The translations under genes and the position numbers were made by a program. Below, piece by piece: positions 35,636-46,000 of a stretch of DNA of 64,000 bases. Within the stretch, counting starts at the first letter, position 1. Each line of letters begins with the position of its first letter. The stretch covers positions 32,918,272 through 32,982,271 of the forward strand of contig JAVGWX010000012.1 in the NCBI GenBank assembly GCA_036924085.1, written 5' to 3'. Under the pieces are notes generated by a model. The model ran no database searches. It was not told the origin of the DNA and was given only the letters and a program-made list of their open reading frames with translations. The stretch is from Ariolimax columbianus (Eukaryota > Mollusca > Gastropoda > Stylommatophora > Arionidae).

Positions 35636-37182
35636 TCCTTCGTACGCTGTCAGACGTCAACTTGAATTTGTTCGAAGAAAGCAGCGGTCATCCTGTGGCT
35701 GTCGACACTGCCATAGAGCTTGTCTAGTGTCGCCACTGGTGATGGCCACATGTGCTTTCTCTGGTCCTCGTATGTCAGGCAATTTTGCAGCAGATGTTCA
35801 GCGGTCATTTTCCCTGTGCCACAGGTGCATTCGTCAGTACCACCTATCTTAAGTTTATTGAATAGATGGTACCTCAGTCTGTTGAGGCCTGTGTGGAGTC
35901 TGAAGACCACGACCTGCTCTCTTCTGTTCAGCTGGTAGCAGGCATCCTTTTTTGTGTAGCCAGTATGTTCTGTTTCCCATTTGGCCATGTATCTGGCTCT
36001 AATAAGCCTTTTGGACTCTTCATAGGTCACACTAGAATCTGGTTGTGGTAATCTTGCACTTTCTTTTGCCAGTCTGTCTGCCTCCTCGTTGCCTTGGATG
36101 TTACAGTTTGATGGAACCCACTGTACCACTACTCTTTTTGGTGCAGACTTCTAGCATAGTTGACAGAGTACTGCTCTTAAATCATTAAGTTCAGTATTTT
36201 TCTGGCTTTTTAGTGCAGTAGCCACGACCAGGGCATCTGTAAACAGGACTATCTGGCTTTCATTGCTTTCGCTTGTCAGCATTGCTTCTACTGCAGCCTT
36301 CAGTGCCTCTGCCTCCGCTTTGAAATTGCTTGAGAACTTTCCAGTTGCCACTGACAGTGCTATTTTTCTACCATTTGGTAGGCTCAGGAATACCCCTCCC
36401 CTTCCATTCTGTGTTGTGTTTGTTACAGAACCGTCGGTGTATGCATGGGTCCAGTCCATGCTTGGGTAGTTTTCCGCTATGTACCTCAGGGTTATGTCTC
36501 TTCTTTCTTGTTCAGTCTGGCTGTTCTTGTTTAAAATACCTGGTATATTTTCTACCACCTCCGGAATGTTATGCTGCTTCTATGTGAGTTTGCGTACAGT
36601 AGGGATGGGCTTTGGTGTTGTTAAGGTGTTCATAGGGTCTTAGCTCATCTTTGCTTTGACGATTTCTGCAAAGTTTCTCCGCTTTAGTTTGCCTTTTCCA
36701 AATCTATTTAGTCTCTGTTGCATTGGATGGTCTGTCAGTCTTCTTAGTTTCTCTGCTTGCTGCTGGGCTCTGCAGTCCTTTTTTTTTTGGCGGTCATGGA
36801 TTGCAGATTTGTAATCTTTTTAAGTTATACAATTGGCGCTGACTTCATGCCTTCTGTTATGACTCTCATGGCTTGGTTTTGAAGTTTGCAAATTTTATCA
36901 AAGTTCGCCTTTGCTGCTGTTGCCCATGCCGCAATGCCATACTCGAGAACTGGTCTCACTCTTCCAGTGTACAGTTTCTTGAGTATTCTTTCGTCTGCTC
37001 CCCAGCTTGTGCCAGCAACTTTTCTCATGACTGCCATTTTTTTTCTGGCTCTCATTCGGTTTCTCTCGATCTGACTTTTCCATGTCATGCGCCGATCAAA
37101 AGTGACGCCCAAGTAGTTTGGGTTGTCGTTAGGCCGCAGATATTTGCCGTTAAGACATATGGCGAATTCTGAAAGATGTGCA
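35636..37182 (-). pseudogene. I-group LINE, 5'-truncated and frameshifted copy
   Basis: Same family as the intact polyprotein at 43070-46804, covering roughly its residues 740-1244. Three frames carry it: 36825-37196 (LNGKYLRPNDNPNYLGVTFD, RRMTWKSQIERNRM), 36151-36558 (MDWTHAYTDGSVTNTTQNGR, AEAEALKAAVEAML) and 35650-36129 (VQWVPSNCNIQGNEEADRLA, ECTCGTGKMTAEHLLQNC). A T-run insertion near 36779-36789 and other frameshifts kill it. The 3' end is the family terminus, TCTGACAGCGTACGAAGGAG, then GAA repeats. The 5' side stops at about 37182, where a repeat G motif begins. Confidence 0.93.
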
Positions 37183-37250
37183 AAGAATATTAACACTGTA
37201 ACCTGCCCGACAGGTGGTCAGTAGCGACGAACGCGTATTTGATATGGGGT
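37183..37250 (+). repeat. repeat G motif (copy)
   Basis: GAATATTAACACTGTAACCT at 37186. Related starts occur at 39226 (GAATAGTAACACTGTAACCT, followed by GTCAGGTGTGTCCTAAGAAG) and 42366 (GAATAGTTATACTGTAACCA, then CATGTCGTAAGAG). It looks like the end of a dispersed element. Class unknown. Confidence 0.5.
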
Positions 37251-37973
37251 CGCCGATCAGTAACTAAAAGCCACTAGGGGAAAGAAATGGGGCATTTACA
37301 ATATATGGTAGAAGAGGGGTGCAGTGGACCTATTCATTTCTCCCAGTAACGGCTGCCCCTATTCTTTGCTTCCAGTAACGGACACTGGGGTCAGAGTCAT
37401 AAATCCCACGTGTTGTAGCACTAACAATTTGCCAGGAAGGCTTCTAGATGGAGCTCTCTGAGAGACAAAAGACGAGAACAGGATCACGCTGAGTGCATGT
37501 AGAATGAAACGACTAACAGTACAAGCTAACGTCGCTAGAATAGAAGACTTCCCAACACGTGCCAATGCACATCTCGCCATTCACACAGGCCAAGAGCCAG
37601 TCGAGTGTGGAGTAGCCTTCTGGACTTGATAGAATGACTTAAAATCAATACACAATAGATTATCATGCAAGAGTAACACAACCGTTGTTACTGTTGTCAT
37701 GGATCCAGCAGCATCCGGGCTCTCACCCTTCGTCCCAATGTCATGTTATCGTTTCTGCACGCGTCTGTTAGTTGTTTAGTACCATACACAGTATGCCATT
37801 TATCTTATTTCTGACGAAGAAACATTTTCCTAACAACGTTGAGCCTATGGTACTCAAAGAGATGATCAACGGTTTAATAAGGATGTGTACTGGCATATCT
37901 GGAGTGTGTTGTGGTTGGATTCTGTTCACGTGTTCTTTAAGTGAGATGTGTTGGGTTCTCGGCGGGATAATTC
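37251..37973. other. mostly unrecognised
   Basis: A stretch at 37745-37830 (CTGTTAGTTGTTTAGTACCA, TTCTGACGAAGAAACATTTT) loosely resembles the ~70-bp repeats flanking the RNase H remnant at 31.1-32.0 kb. Confidence 0.35.
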
Positions 37974-38275
37974 GGCTACGATGCTGTCTTGAGAGTCTGA
38001 CTGGTGCCGTCTTGAGAGTCTGACTGGTGCCGTCTTGAGAGTCTGACTGGTGCCGTCTTGAGAGTCTGACTGGTGCCGTCTTGAGAGTCTGACTGATGCC
38101 GTCTTGAGAGTCTGACTGATGCCGTCTTGAGAGTCTGACTGATGCCGTCTTGAGAGTCTGACTGATGCCGTCTTGAGAGTCTGACTGATGCCGTCTTGAG
38201 AGTCTGAATGATGCCGTCTTGAGAGTCTGACTGATACCGTCTTGAGAGTCTGACTGATGCCGTCATCTGGCCTGC
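37974..38275. repeat. 23-bp minisatellite
   Basis: About 13 units of 23 bp, CTGACTGATGCCGTCTTGAG plus AGT. The first four units have GGTGCC instead of GATGCC. Confidence 0.95.
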
Positions 38276-38460
38276 CGTATGTCTGATCAGTATATTTTGC
38301 TTGACCCTGACTAACATGACTGATCCGTATATTTCGCCTGACCCTGACTAACATAAATGATCAGTATATTTTGCCTGACCCTAACATGTCTGATCAGTAT
38401 ATTTTACCTGACACTGACTAACAAGTATTGATCAGTATATTTTGCCTGAATAGGCGCTAG
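38276..38460 (-). mobile_element. repeat D opening region (copy 5)
   Basis: Four to five diverged units of TGATCAGTATATTTTGCCTG followed by ACCCTGACTAACATG. On the minus strand this is the D opening GTCAGGCAAAATATACTGATC. The conserved arm is absent. Confidence 0.75.
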
Positions 38461-38869
38461 ACTCCCTCCATTAAGTCAGGTACTTTATTTATAGTTAGGG
38501 CATCTGGAGTATGCCAAAACTGGAGAATGGACCTAGTCCAATTGTCAAGAAAGACAATATCTCTGCTACAGGCGTTAAAACAAATATCTTACGGCGCTAA
38601 ATATAATCTGATTTATCCACCATACTTATCGTTGAAACTATCAACTTGTCGCTGTGTACTGATCAGCTGATGTAAGTGATCAGGTCGTGATAATCTGAAT
38701 GGCATCAATAGGTTATCATGCGGTTTTATTACGTATGCGCTTCGTGGGCAGTTCAAGGCTGGTATCGCTTAAGTAACGGGGTGACAGGATAAATAGGGCA
38801 AGTGAATAAAAAAGGGTTAAGCTTAAGCATGCGTGAAATAGTAAAGATGTTTGCTAGTTAGTTAGCTAT
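38461..38869. other. nothing recognised
   Basis: No gene or repeat family seen. Confidence 0.35.
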
Positions 38870-39010
38870 GGTAGTTAGTTTTTCCCCCTTATGTCGGTAA
38901 GCGTCGTATGGAGCTTAAATCGCCTGTCCTGTGTCAAGTGTTAGCGAGTGTAGCTGCACAATGACTCTCATCTCATCTATCCACTTGCCTCGCGGCCGAC
39001 CCCTTGCCAT
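38870..39010 (-). pseudogene. LINE C-terminal scrap
   Basis: The minus-strand translation is MARGRPRGKWIDEMRVIVQL then HSLTLDTGQAI, and YDAYRHKG after a stop. It resembles the GRPR.RWIDDI.....DR..WR tail of RTE/CR1-type LINEs. Short, hence tentative. Confidence 0.5.
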
Positions 39011-39224
39011 GTAGCTAGATCTACCAGCGCTGCAAGCCATTAGTTGAAGTTAATAAGTGTACATTCTCATGAGATGGCCCAGTTACCGCACCGGGGGAGC
39101 AGCGGCAACGATTCCCGCGTTACGATCTCAATTCCTTCGTCATAGAACTGGATTTCACGTGCAGACATCATAAAACAATTTGGCGAACGAGATGAAGGGC
39201 GTATAAATGTCCGAATGGGAATCA

Positions 39225-39290
39225 AAGAATAGTAACACTGTAACCTGTCAGGTGTGTCCTAAGAAGATATTAAGAAGGGATAATCACGGT
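39225..39290 (+). repeat. repeat G motif (copy)
   Basis: GAATAGTAACACTGTAACCT then GTCAGGTGTGTCCTAAGAAG. See the copy at 37183. Confidence 0.5.
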
Positions 39291-39627
39291 GCTGACTGCG
39301 GTATCCGGTAGAATCTTTCAGCCACAATAATTCCCAACAGATACTGACAGATCAACAGTTGATGTCTTGACGTGCATGTGTTGGAAGAACCATGCTCCGT
39401 ATGGAGCTGAAAATATTTCGTTTACCTGATGCATTCCAGAACTAGTAGACCTAAAATCTACAATTATAGTCATACAAACCTACAACACCTCTTCCCCCCC
39501 CCCCCCCCCCTCCCCTCAATAAAATCCATATGGTCAGGCAAACAAAAACTCCAGTACAAGAATTGCTTAATATGCTTAGGCTGCAACTGAATCGGGTCAT
39601 GGTGCCTTTTTCCTTTTTAGGGTTGCC

Positions 39628-39800
39628 CATTCTGCCAAAGACGGATGTGTCGGACCGAAAGGTGCAAGTATCGAGGTCAAGCTGTAAACTAGCGACACAA
39701 CGCATTCCATTCTCAGGACTACATCCTGCTACTTGCAAAGCTCTATTCAGGGCTTGGTAGCGGGAGATTGAGAACAAACGCGGAAGAAGAAAGAAGAAGG
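39628..39800 (+). mobile_element. dispersed repeat E (copy 4)
   Basis: Starts within the core (GACGGATGTGTCGGACCGAA, AGGTGCAAGTATCG) and runs through GACACAACGCATTCCATTCT and GGTAGCGGGAGATTGAGAAC to a degenerate GAAGAAGAAAGAAG tail. It is truncated at the same core position as the copy at 51222. Confidence 0.85.
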
Positions 39801-40564
39801 GCTGCACAAGAGTTTTGGCCTGAATGTCAATTATTTTTGCGACGCACGTGTTCTAATATAACCAAAAAGACTTAATGTGGTTGAAAGAAACGAACCTTCG
39901 TCAAAACTTGAACGAAGTATCAATCACCTCCAAGGATGACAATCTGACCTCACCAGTACGTACATATTTGTATCTGTATGACATGTATTAACAAATGCAC
40001 GCATTCATTCGTACACATTTGATCATATGTATGTATTTATGTAGCCATACTGTTCATTTCCTGTTTGGCTTATTTTGTCCTAATTGGCAAAGCGTGATTC
40101 CCACATTCTGGATCACTATCTGGCTAATGGCTGCCGCCTTTAGTATTGTATTGGTTGTCGAGGGCATTGTCTGTGTATGTTTTATGATCTGGTAGGCGTT
40201 TCGTATGTTCTTTGTTCCTGACGAAGGCCTGGTGGCCGTAACTTAGGGATCGTTTTGTTACTCCTTCATACCGGTAACTGAACCAAATCTATATACATTG
40301 TTATCGTTCTCACCAAGACCAACAATATATCTCAGGGCTTCAAGAAATGTAAATGCAATAAGAGTGTGTGTGTGTGTGTGTGTCGGGGTGTCGGGGTGTG
40401 ATGGGTTGGGGGGGGGGGGGGGGGGTGGTGTGTGTGTGTGTCGGCATAGAACACAAAGATAAAACTTCAAAAGTTACCGACCTAATATTTCGCTAGAATG
40501 ATTCTCGAGGCCTAGAAAATATCTTCATTATTCCATGTCGTCATTTGAGATCATACAGGTAAAG
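39801..40564. other. simple repeats; nothing else recognised
   Basis: A GT/G tract at about 40362-40442. 40200-40262 is a reverse-complement relative of the ~70-bp repeats at 31.1 and 32.0 kb (GACGAAGGCCTGGTGGCCGT). Confidence 0.4.
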
Positions 40565-41120
40565 TGAGTGAGAAAGTTCAGGTAGCAGTGAAAAGGGCAA
40601 ATGCAATGGTTAGGTATGATAAAAAGAAATATTAAACATAGGTGCAAGGACGAGATCGTCAAACTGTATAAAACATTAGTTTGGAGAACTGTGTGCAGGT
40701 ATGCAGTCCATATCATAGAGGAGATATAAATATGCTGGAAACGATACAAAGATGAGGGACAAAGCTGATAGTGGGATTCCAGAATTACAGTTATGAGGAA
40801 AGACTAAGAAAAACCGGCCGACAGTGTCTAGAAAGGAGACGAATTTGTGGTGACTTAATACAGGTTTATAAGATAATCAAATGAACGGGTAAATTAGACT
40901 AACAAGTTTTTTTTTCTTCAAAATAAGACCACTTACAAGAACAAGAGGCCATAGCTACACATTAACTTAAAAAAGGTCCAGATTAGTTATGTGGAAACAT
41001 TTTTGTTTAGTTAGAGAGTGGTGAATACTAGGAATGCATTGCAACAGGAAGTAGTGGAGGCAGGAATAATGAATGCATGCAAGAATAGATTGCAAGCGCA
41101 TAGCTTGTAAAGCAAGGAAT
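40565..41120 (+). pseudogene. CR1-like LINE C-terminal remnant
   Basis: The translation across stops reads KANAMVRYDKK, LENCVQVCSPYHRGDINMLE, TIQR, GTKLIVGFQNYSYEERLRKT, LERRRICGDLIQVYKIIK and VFFSSK. This order (EYCVQVWSPY...DI..LE..QRRATK......L.YEERL..L....LE.RR.RGDLI..YKI) is that of CR1-type LINEs after the active site. Multiple stops make it a dead fragment. Confidence 0.88.
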
Positions 41121-41164
41121 TGTAAATGAGTCGGTGGTATATAGACTCTGAAGAGTCTTCTTCT

Positions 41165-41790
41165 TTTTCATCGATGAACTGATGCTATGCTTCTAGTCCT
41201 GAAGTTCACGGAGGAGACTGCGTTTCAGGTTTTCGTCGGTCCCCCACAGCTTTTCGAGCATTCTCGCTTCCCTATGCCAGACTGCCTCTCTTTGGTCTGC
41301 ATAGGTCGGGCAGTCCTGCAGAATATGTTCTGGTGTTTGCTTGGGTGCTCCACAATAGCACGTGGCAGTGTCTCTGAGATACATTCTGTGGAGGTGAGCC
41401 TTGAGTCTACAATGTCCCGTTCTGAGTCTGAAGATCTTTGTCAGCCCATCTCTGCCAAGTTTGTCTGCTGTCATTTTCTGGCTTGTATTCTTTGTGTTGG
41501 TATCTCCATTCTGTTCTCGTGGATCGTTTGATGAGTGTCTTTGCTTTTTTATAGCTCTGTGGATAGCTCTGCGTGTCACTACTTCCGGCTTTTGCGAGCT
41601 CGTCTGCTTTCTCGTTTCCAGGGATCCAACAGTGGGCCGGAATCCATTGTAGGACTAAATCGTTTTTTGAGACAACAATCCTACGTCGTATTTTATTTCA
41701 TGTGAGTCTATCATGTTTGGGGCTTGAGCTGGCTTAGAGTACACTTCTGCAATCTGTTAGAATGACCGTTTTCCTTGTAGTTGTGTTTTG
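41165..41790 (-). pseudogene. I-group LINE 3' remnant, second family
   Basis: The minus-strand frame 41193-41579 reads LTKIFRLRTGHCRLKAHLHR, then CYCGAPKQTPEHILQDCPTY (C.C....E H...C knuckle). Just upstream, in another frame, is DLVLQWIPAHCWIPGNEKAD, the RNase H H/D segment. It is clearly related to, but a different family from, the intact element. The stop is followed by a short 3' UTR and AAAAAGAAGAAGA, so this family also ends in GAA units. Confidence 0.88.
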
Positions 41791-42594
41791 GCTGATAAGA
41801 ATTTGATTTCAGCTCTGAAATATGTTAAGAGTCTTCTAAACCAGTATGAAGATGTTAAGTTCTTTAAGAAGATTCTGCATGAGACTGCCAACCTGATCCA
41901 ATAAAAACCATTGTCGTGAAGTCGTAATACAAATAACTGTAATAAGACTTTCCTAAAAAATAGAAGGACGGGATTTTGATTGAGTTAGTGACTTGACTAA
42001 TTGATTGATGCCAAACAGATTGTCAATAGCCACAGTTGAAAGAAGCGTGACACGGCAGACACAATATCACAAACAACAAAAATGAAACTCATGCAATGTT
42101 AAAATGCAGCTGTACACGAGAGCAACAACAGTCATGTGCACATTATTCAACCTACACATACCTTTTCTGTGCTTTCAGTAGCAATGTGTTTTATTCAAAA
42201 TGAGGCTGTTTAGCCCAACTGCAAATCCATCTCCCGCCGTTTTTCATGACATGCATGAAATGCTGTCGATCGACCTATTCTTCACTCCCATGAATACGCA
42301 CTGGTGCGTCCTTTTGTAAACTCTCCTGGATGCGCAATGGTGCGTCTTATATATATATATATAAAGAATAGTTATACTGTAACCATCCAGGCATGTCGTA
42401 AGAGGGGGGGGGGGTATTAGGTGTGTTACCTCATCATGTAGAAACTACAAGCAAGCCAGGAGAAATATACAAGACATCTACATCCCATGGTGGTTAAGGT
42501 GACACTAAAGAAGGTTGGGCATGGCACTGGCTACTTCATCATGTTGTTGTTGCTGTAGAAGCGATTGGTATTGAGTTCTTTAACTCGGGATGGT
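41791..42594. other. mostly unrecognised; repeat G motif
   Basis: TA tract at 42348-42363, a repeat G motif at 42366-42425 and a G run at about 42404-42414. No gene. Confidence 0.4.
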
Positions 42595-43032
42595 ATCTCT
42601 TTGGTGGTGGGTTACAGTGACTCTACATCGCGAGGCACTCGAGATCGTGCACTGGGGTCCTCCTGGATGTAGTGCAATTGGAGGCTCCTCAGTAATCCCA
42701 CCCCAATGAGGATTACAGTACCGATCCCTCCCTTGCTGGCTTGACAGATGTGACGCAGCCTGTTTCCAGAGCACGAACGTGTACGCGAGGCGGGGTCTTG
42801 ATCGGTTTGTTTCATCTGACCCTAATGCGAGTTGGGGAAGGGGAGGAGGTGGTGTCTTGATCAGTATGTTTCACCTGACCTTGACGCGAGGTGGGGTATT
42901 GATCAGTCGGTTTCACCTGACCCTAATGTGAGGTGTGATCAGTCTGTTTTACCTGACCCTGATGAGAGGTGTGATCAGTCTGTTTTACCTGACCCTGATG
43001 TGAGGTGGGGTCTTGATCAGTGTTTCCCCTGC
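42595..43032 (-). mobile_element. dispersed repeat D (copy 6) with internal array
   Basis: The arm at 42600-42790 is a degraded minus-strand copy (GGAAACAGGCTGCGTCACAT, CCAGGAGGACCCCAGTGCAC, CTCGAGTGCC). The opening region at 42795-43025 is a tandem array of about six units of 36-45 bp, with TTGATCAGTCTGTTTCACCT, GACCCTGATG and GAGGTGGGGTC. The 7.4-kb insert starts immediately beyond it. Confidence 0.7.
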
Positions 43033-43049
43033 CCTTGGTGTTCTTCTTC
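43033..43049. repeat. target-site duplication, left copy
   Basis: CCTTGGTGTTCTTCTTC, identical over 17 bp to 50416-50432. It lies immediately beyond the 3' (GAA)n tail of the LINE. Confidence 0.85.
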
Positions 43050-43069
43050 TTCTTCTTCTTCGTACGCAG
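43050..43069 (-). other. LINE 3' end: tiny UTR and (GAA)n tail
   Basis: After the TGA stop (complement of 43070-43072) only CTGCGTACG separates the coding region from GAAGAAGAAGAA. The copies at 35.6 and 28.4 kb have the same terminus (CAGCGTACGAAG). A stop followed directly by a microsatellite tail recalls the TAA-repeat ends of I-type LINEs. Confidence 0.85.
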
Positions 43070-46000
43070 TCAGACAGTAACCATTATTTTCTCGAAAAAA
43101 GCGGCGGTCATCCTGAGACTCTCGCCACTACCATACAGCTTGTCTTGCAGTTCCACTGGCAATGGCCACATCTGCTCTCTCTGATCCTCGTATGTCGGGC
43201 AGTTCTGCAGCAGATGTTCAGTGGTCATTTTACCAGTACCGCACGGGCATTCGTCGGTACACCCTATCTTCAGTTTGTTGAATAGGTGGTACCTCAGTCT
43301 GTTGTGGCCAGTGCGAAGTCTGAAGACAACGACCTGCTCTCTTCGGTTCAACTGGTAATAGGCATCGTTTTTGGTGTAACCAGTATGTTCGGTTTCCCAT
43401 TTGGACATGTATCTGGCTTTGATAAGCCGTTTTGACTCTTCGTACGTCAAACTGGTATCTGTTTGTGGTAGCCTTGCACCTTCTTTTGCCAGTCTGTCTG
43501 CCTCCTCGTTGCCTAGGATGTTGCAGTGTGACGGAACCCACTGTACCACCACCCTTTTTGGTGCGGACTGCTGGCACAGTTTGCAGAGTGCTGCTCTTAA
43601 GTCATTAAGCTCAGTGTTCTTCTGGCTTTTTAGCGCTGTGACTACTTCGAGAGCATCTGTCAGCAAGACTATATGGCTCTCATTTTCACTGTGTGTTACC
43701 ATTTCTTCCACTGCCGCCCTCAGTGCCTCTGCCTCTGCTCTGAAATTGCTTGTGTACTTACCAGGAGCGAATGACAGTGTTATATTTCTGCCATTTGGTA
43801 GGTTCAGGAATGCTCCTGCCCCTCCGTTCTGTGTAGTGTTTGTTACAGAACCGTCGGTGTATGCATGGGTCCAGTCCATGCTTGGGTAGCTTTTCGTTAT
43901 GAAGCTTAGGGTAGTGTCTCTCCTTTCTTTTTCACTCTGGCAGTTTTTGTTTGCAATACCTGGTATATTTTCTACCACCTCTGGAAATATATCCTGCCTC
44001 AGGGTAGGTTTTCGTACAGTAGTGATGGGTTTTGGTGTTGTTAGTGCGTTTATGGGATCTTCGTGCATCTTTGCTTTGGCTATTTCTGCAAAGTTTCTCC
44101 GCTTTAGTTTCCCATTTCCCAAATTGTTTAGTCTCTGGTACATTGGATGGTCCGTCAGTCTTCGGAGTTTCTCTGACTGCAGCTGGGCTCTGCAGTCTCT
44201 TCTATCGGTCATGGATTGCAGTTTTGTAATCTTTTCAAGTTCTACAATTGGCGTTGACTTCATGCCACCTGTTATAATTCTCATGGCTTGGTTTTGAAGT
44301 TTGTTAACTTTATCGAAGTTCGCCTTCGCTGCTGTTGTCCATGCCGCAATGCCATACTCGAGAACTGGTCTCACTCTTCCAGTGTACAGTTTCTTTAGTA
44401 TGCCTTCGTCTGCTCCCCAGCTTGTGCCAGCAAGTTTCCTCATGATCGCCATTCTTTCTCTGGCTTTCATTCGGTTTCTCTCAATCTGACTTTTCCATGT
44501 CATGCGCCGATCAAATGTGACTCCCAGATAGGTTGGGTTGTCGTTTGGCTGCAGGATTTTGCCATTTAGGCTTAATTTGGTACTTTGGGGTTTTAATGAG
44601 AGCGAGAATATTGTGCACGTGGTTTTCTCCTCGTTTATTTTGACCAGCCATGAGTTCGCCCACTCTTCCAGCGATGTTAGGGCCGTTTGCATCCGATTTC
44701 TTGCTATGGTGAGATTCTTTTCAGAGGTCCACATAGCCAGATCGTCTGCAAACATTGAGCTATGGACTCTTCTTGGTATATTCTCTGTAATATCGTTTAT
44801 ATATACCAGAAAGAGTGTGGGTGACAGTACTCCCCCTTGGGGTACTCCCTGCTCGAGTGTCACCTTTTTGCTCATCTGCCCTTGTACTTGGACTCTGGCC
44901 GTTCTTTGTTTGAGGTAGTGGTTGATCCACTTGTACATCTTCCCACAGACATCACTTCTTCTTAGCTTGACTCTAAGTCCATCCTTCCAGACTTTGTCAA
45001 ATGCCTTTTCCAGATCCACCCAAACAGCTACTGTGTGTTTCTGTGCCTGGTAGGCATCTTCTATCTCCTGGGCTATGAAGATGACCTGGTCCTCAGTGGA
45101 TCTGTGCTGTCTAAAGCCGGCTTGCTGTGGAATTAGTATTCGTTTTTCTTCCAGATGCCACATCAGTCTGGTGTTTATCATCCGTTCCATCAGCTTGCCG
45201 ACACAGCTCAGTAGGCTTATGGGCCTGTATCCATTCGGATCTGTTTTGTCCTTTCCTGTTTTTGGTACTGGTACCAGTATTGCATCTTTCCATGCCTGGG
45301 GTACAATACCCCTTTTCCAGCTTTGGTTCAGGACTGATAGCAGTTTTTTCTTCGCTGTTTGGCCCAGCCCCATCAGCATTTCGTTTGTTATCCCGTCTTT
45401 TCCGGGAGATTTCCTTTTCTTTAGTGTTCTCATAGCCTCTTCCATTTCGCGCATGGTTAGTTTGGCCATCATGTGCTCTTCAGGAGCCGTATTTATGTTT
45501 TCGTGTCCCTTTAGCTCTTCGCTAATGTCTGTATGCTTATCTGCAGGGACCTCGATGTGGTTTGCTCTGGCATAGTGATCGACAAAGGCGTTTGCGGCTT
45601 TCTTACCTGTGATCAAGTTCTCGCCCTGCTTGATAGTAATTTGTTTATTTGACGGGGTTTCGTCATTCATGGCTCTGACTAGCTTCCATAGCTTGTTCCC
45701 TTCTTTGTCCAGGTTTAAACTTTCCGTTTTATTTTTCCAACTTTCTCTTGCTGTTTGCTTGAGAGTGTGTTTGTACTTCGCCGTGGCGGCTTTGAGGGCG
45801 ATGTTTGCCTCAATGGATTTTTCTCGTTCTGCCACGTTCCTAGCATTTGTTACTGCATCTTCCACTTTCTGTAACTCATCATTCCAGTAGGGCTTATAGT
45901 TTTTCCTAGCTCCTCTTGGGATGGTTTCAGTGGCGGCTTGCATTATTGCCTTGCTTAGGCTCTCTACCATGGGCTTCATTTTGGTGTTTCGTGTGTTGAT

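Noticed and set aside
35636..37182. A second active copy of the LINE
   Set aside because: Lacks the endonuclease and most of the reverse transcriptase, and has frameshifts.
43401..45575. Plus-strand frames of 126-166 codons
   Set aside because: Antisense to the LINE polyprotein, which has recognisable catalytic motifs on the minus strand.
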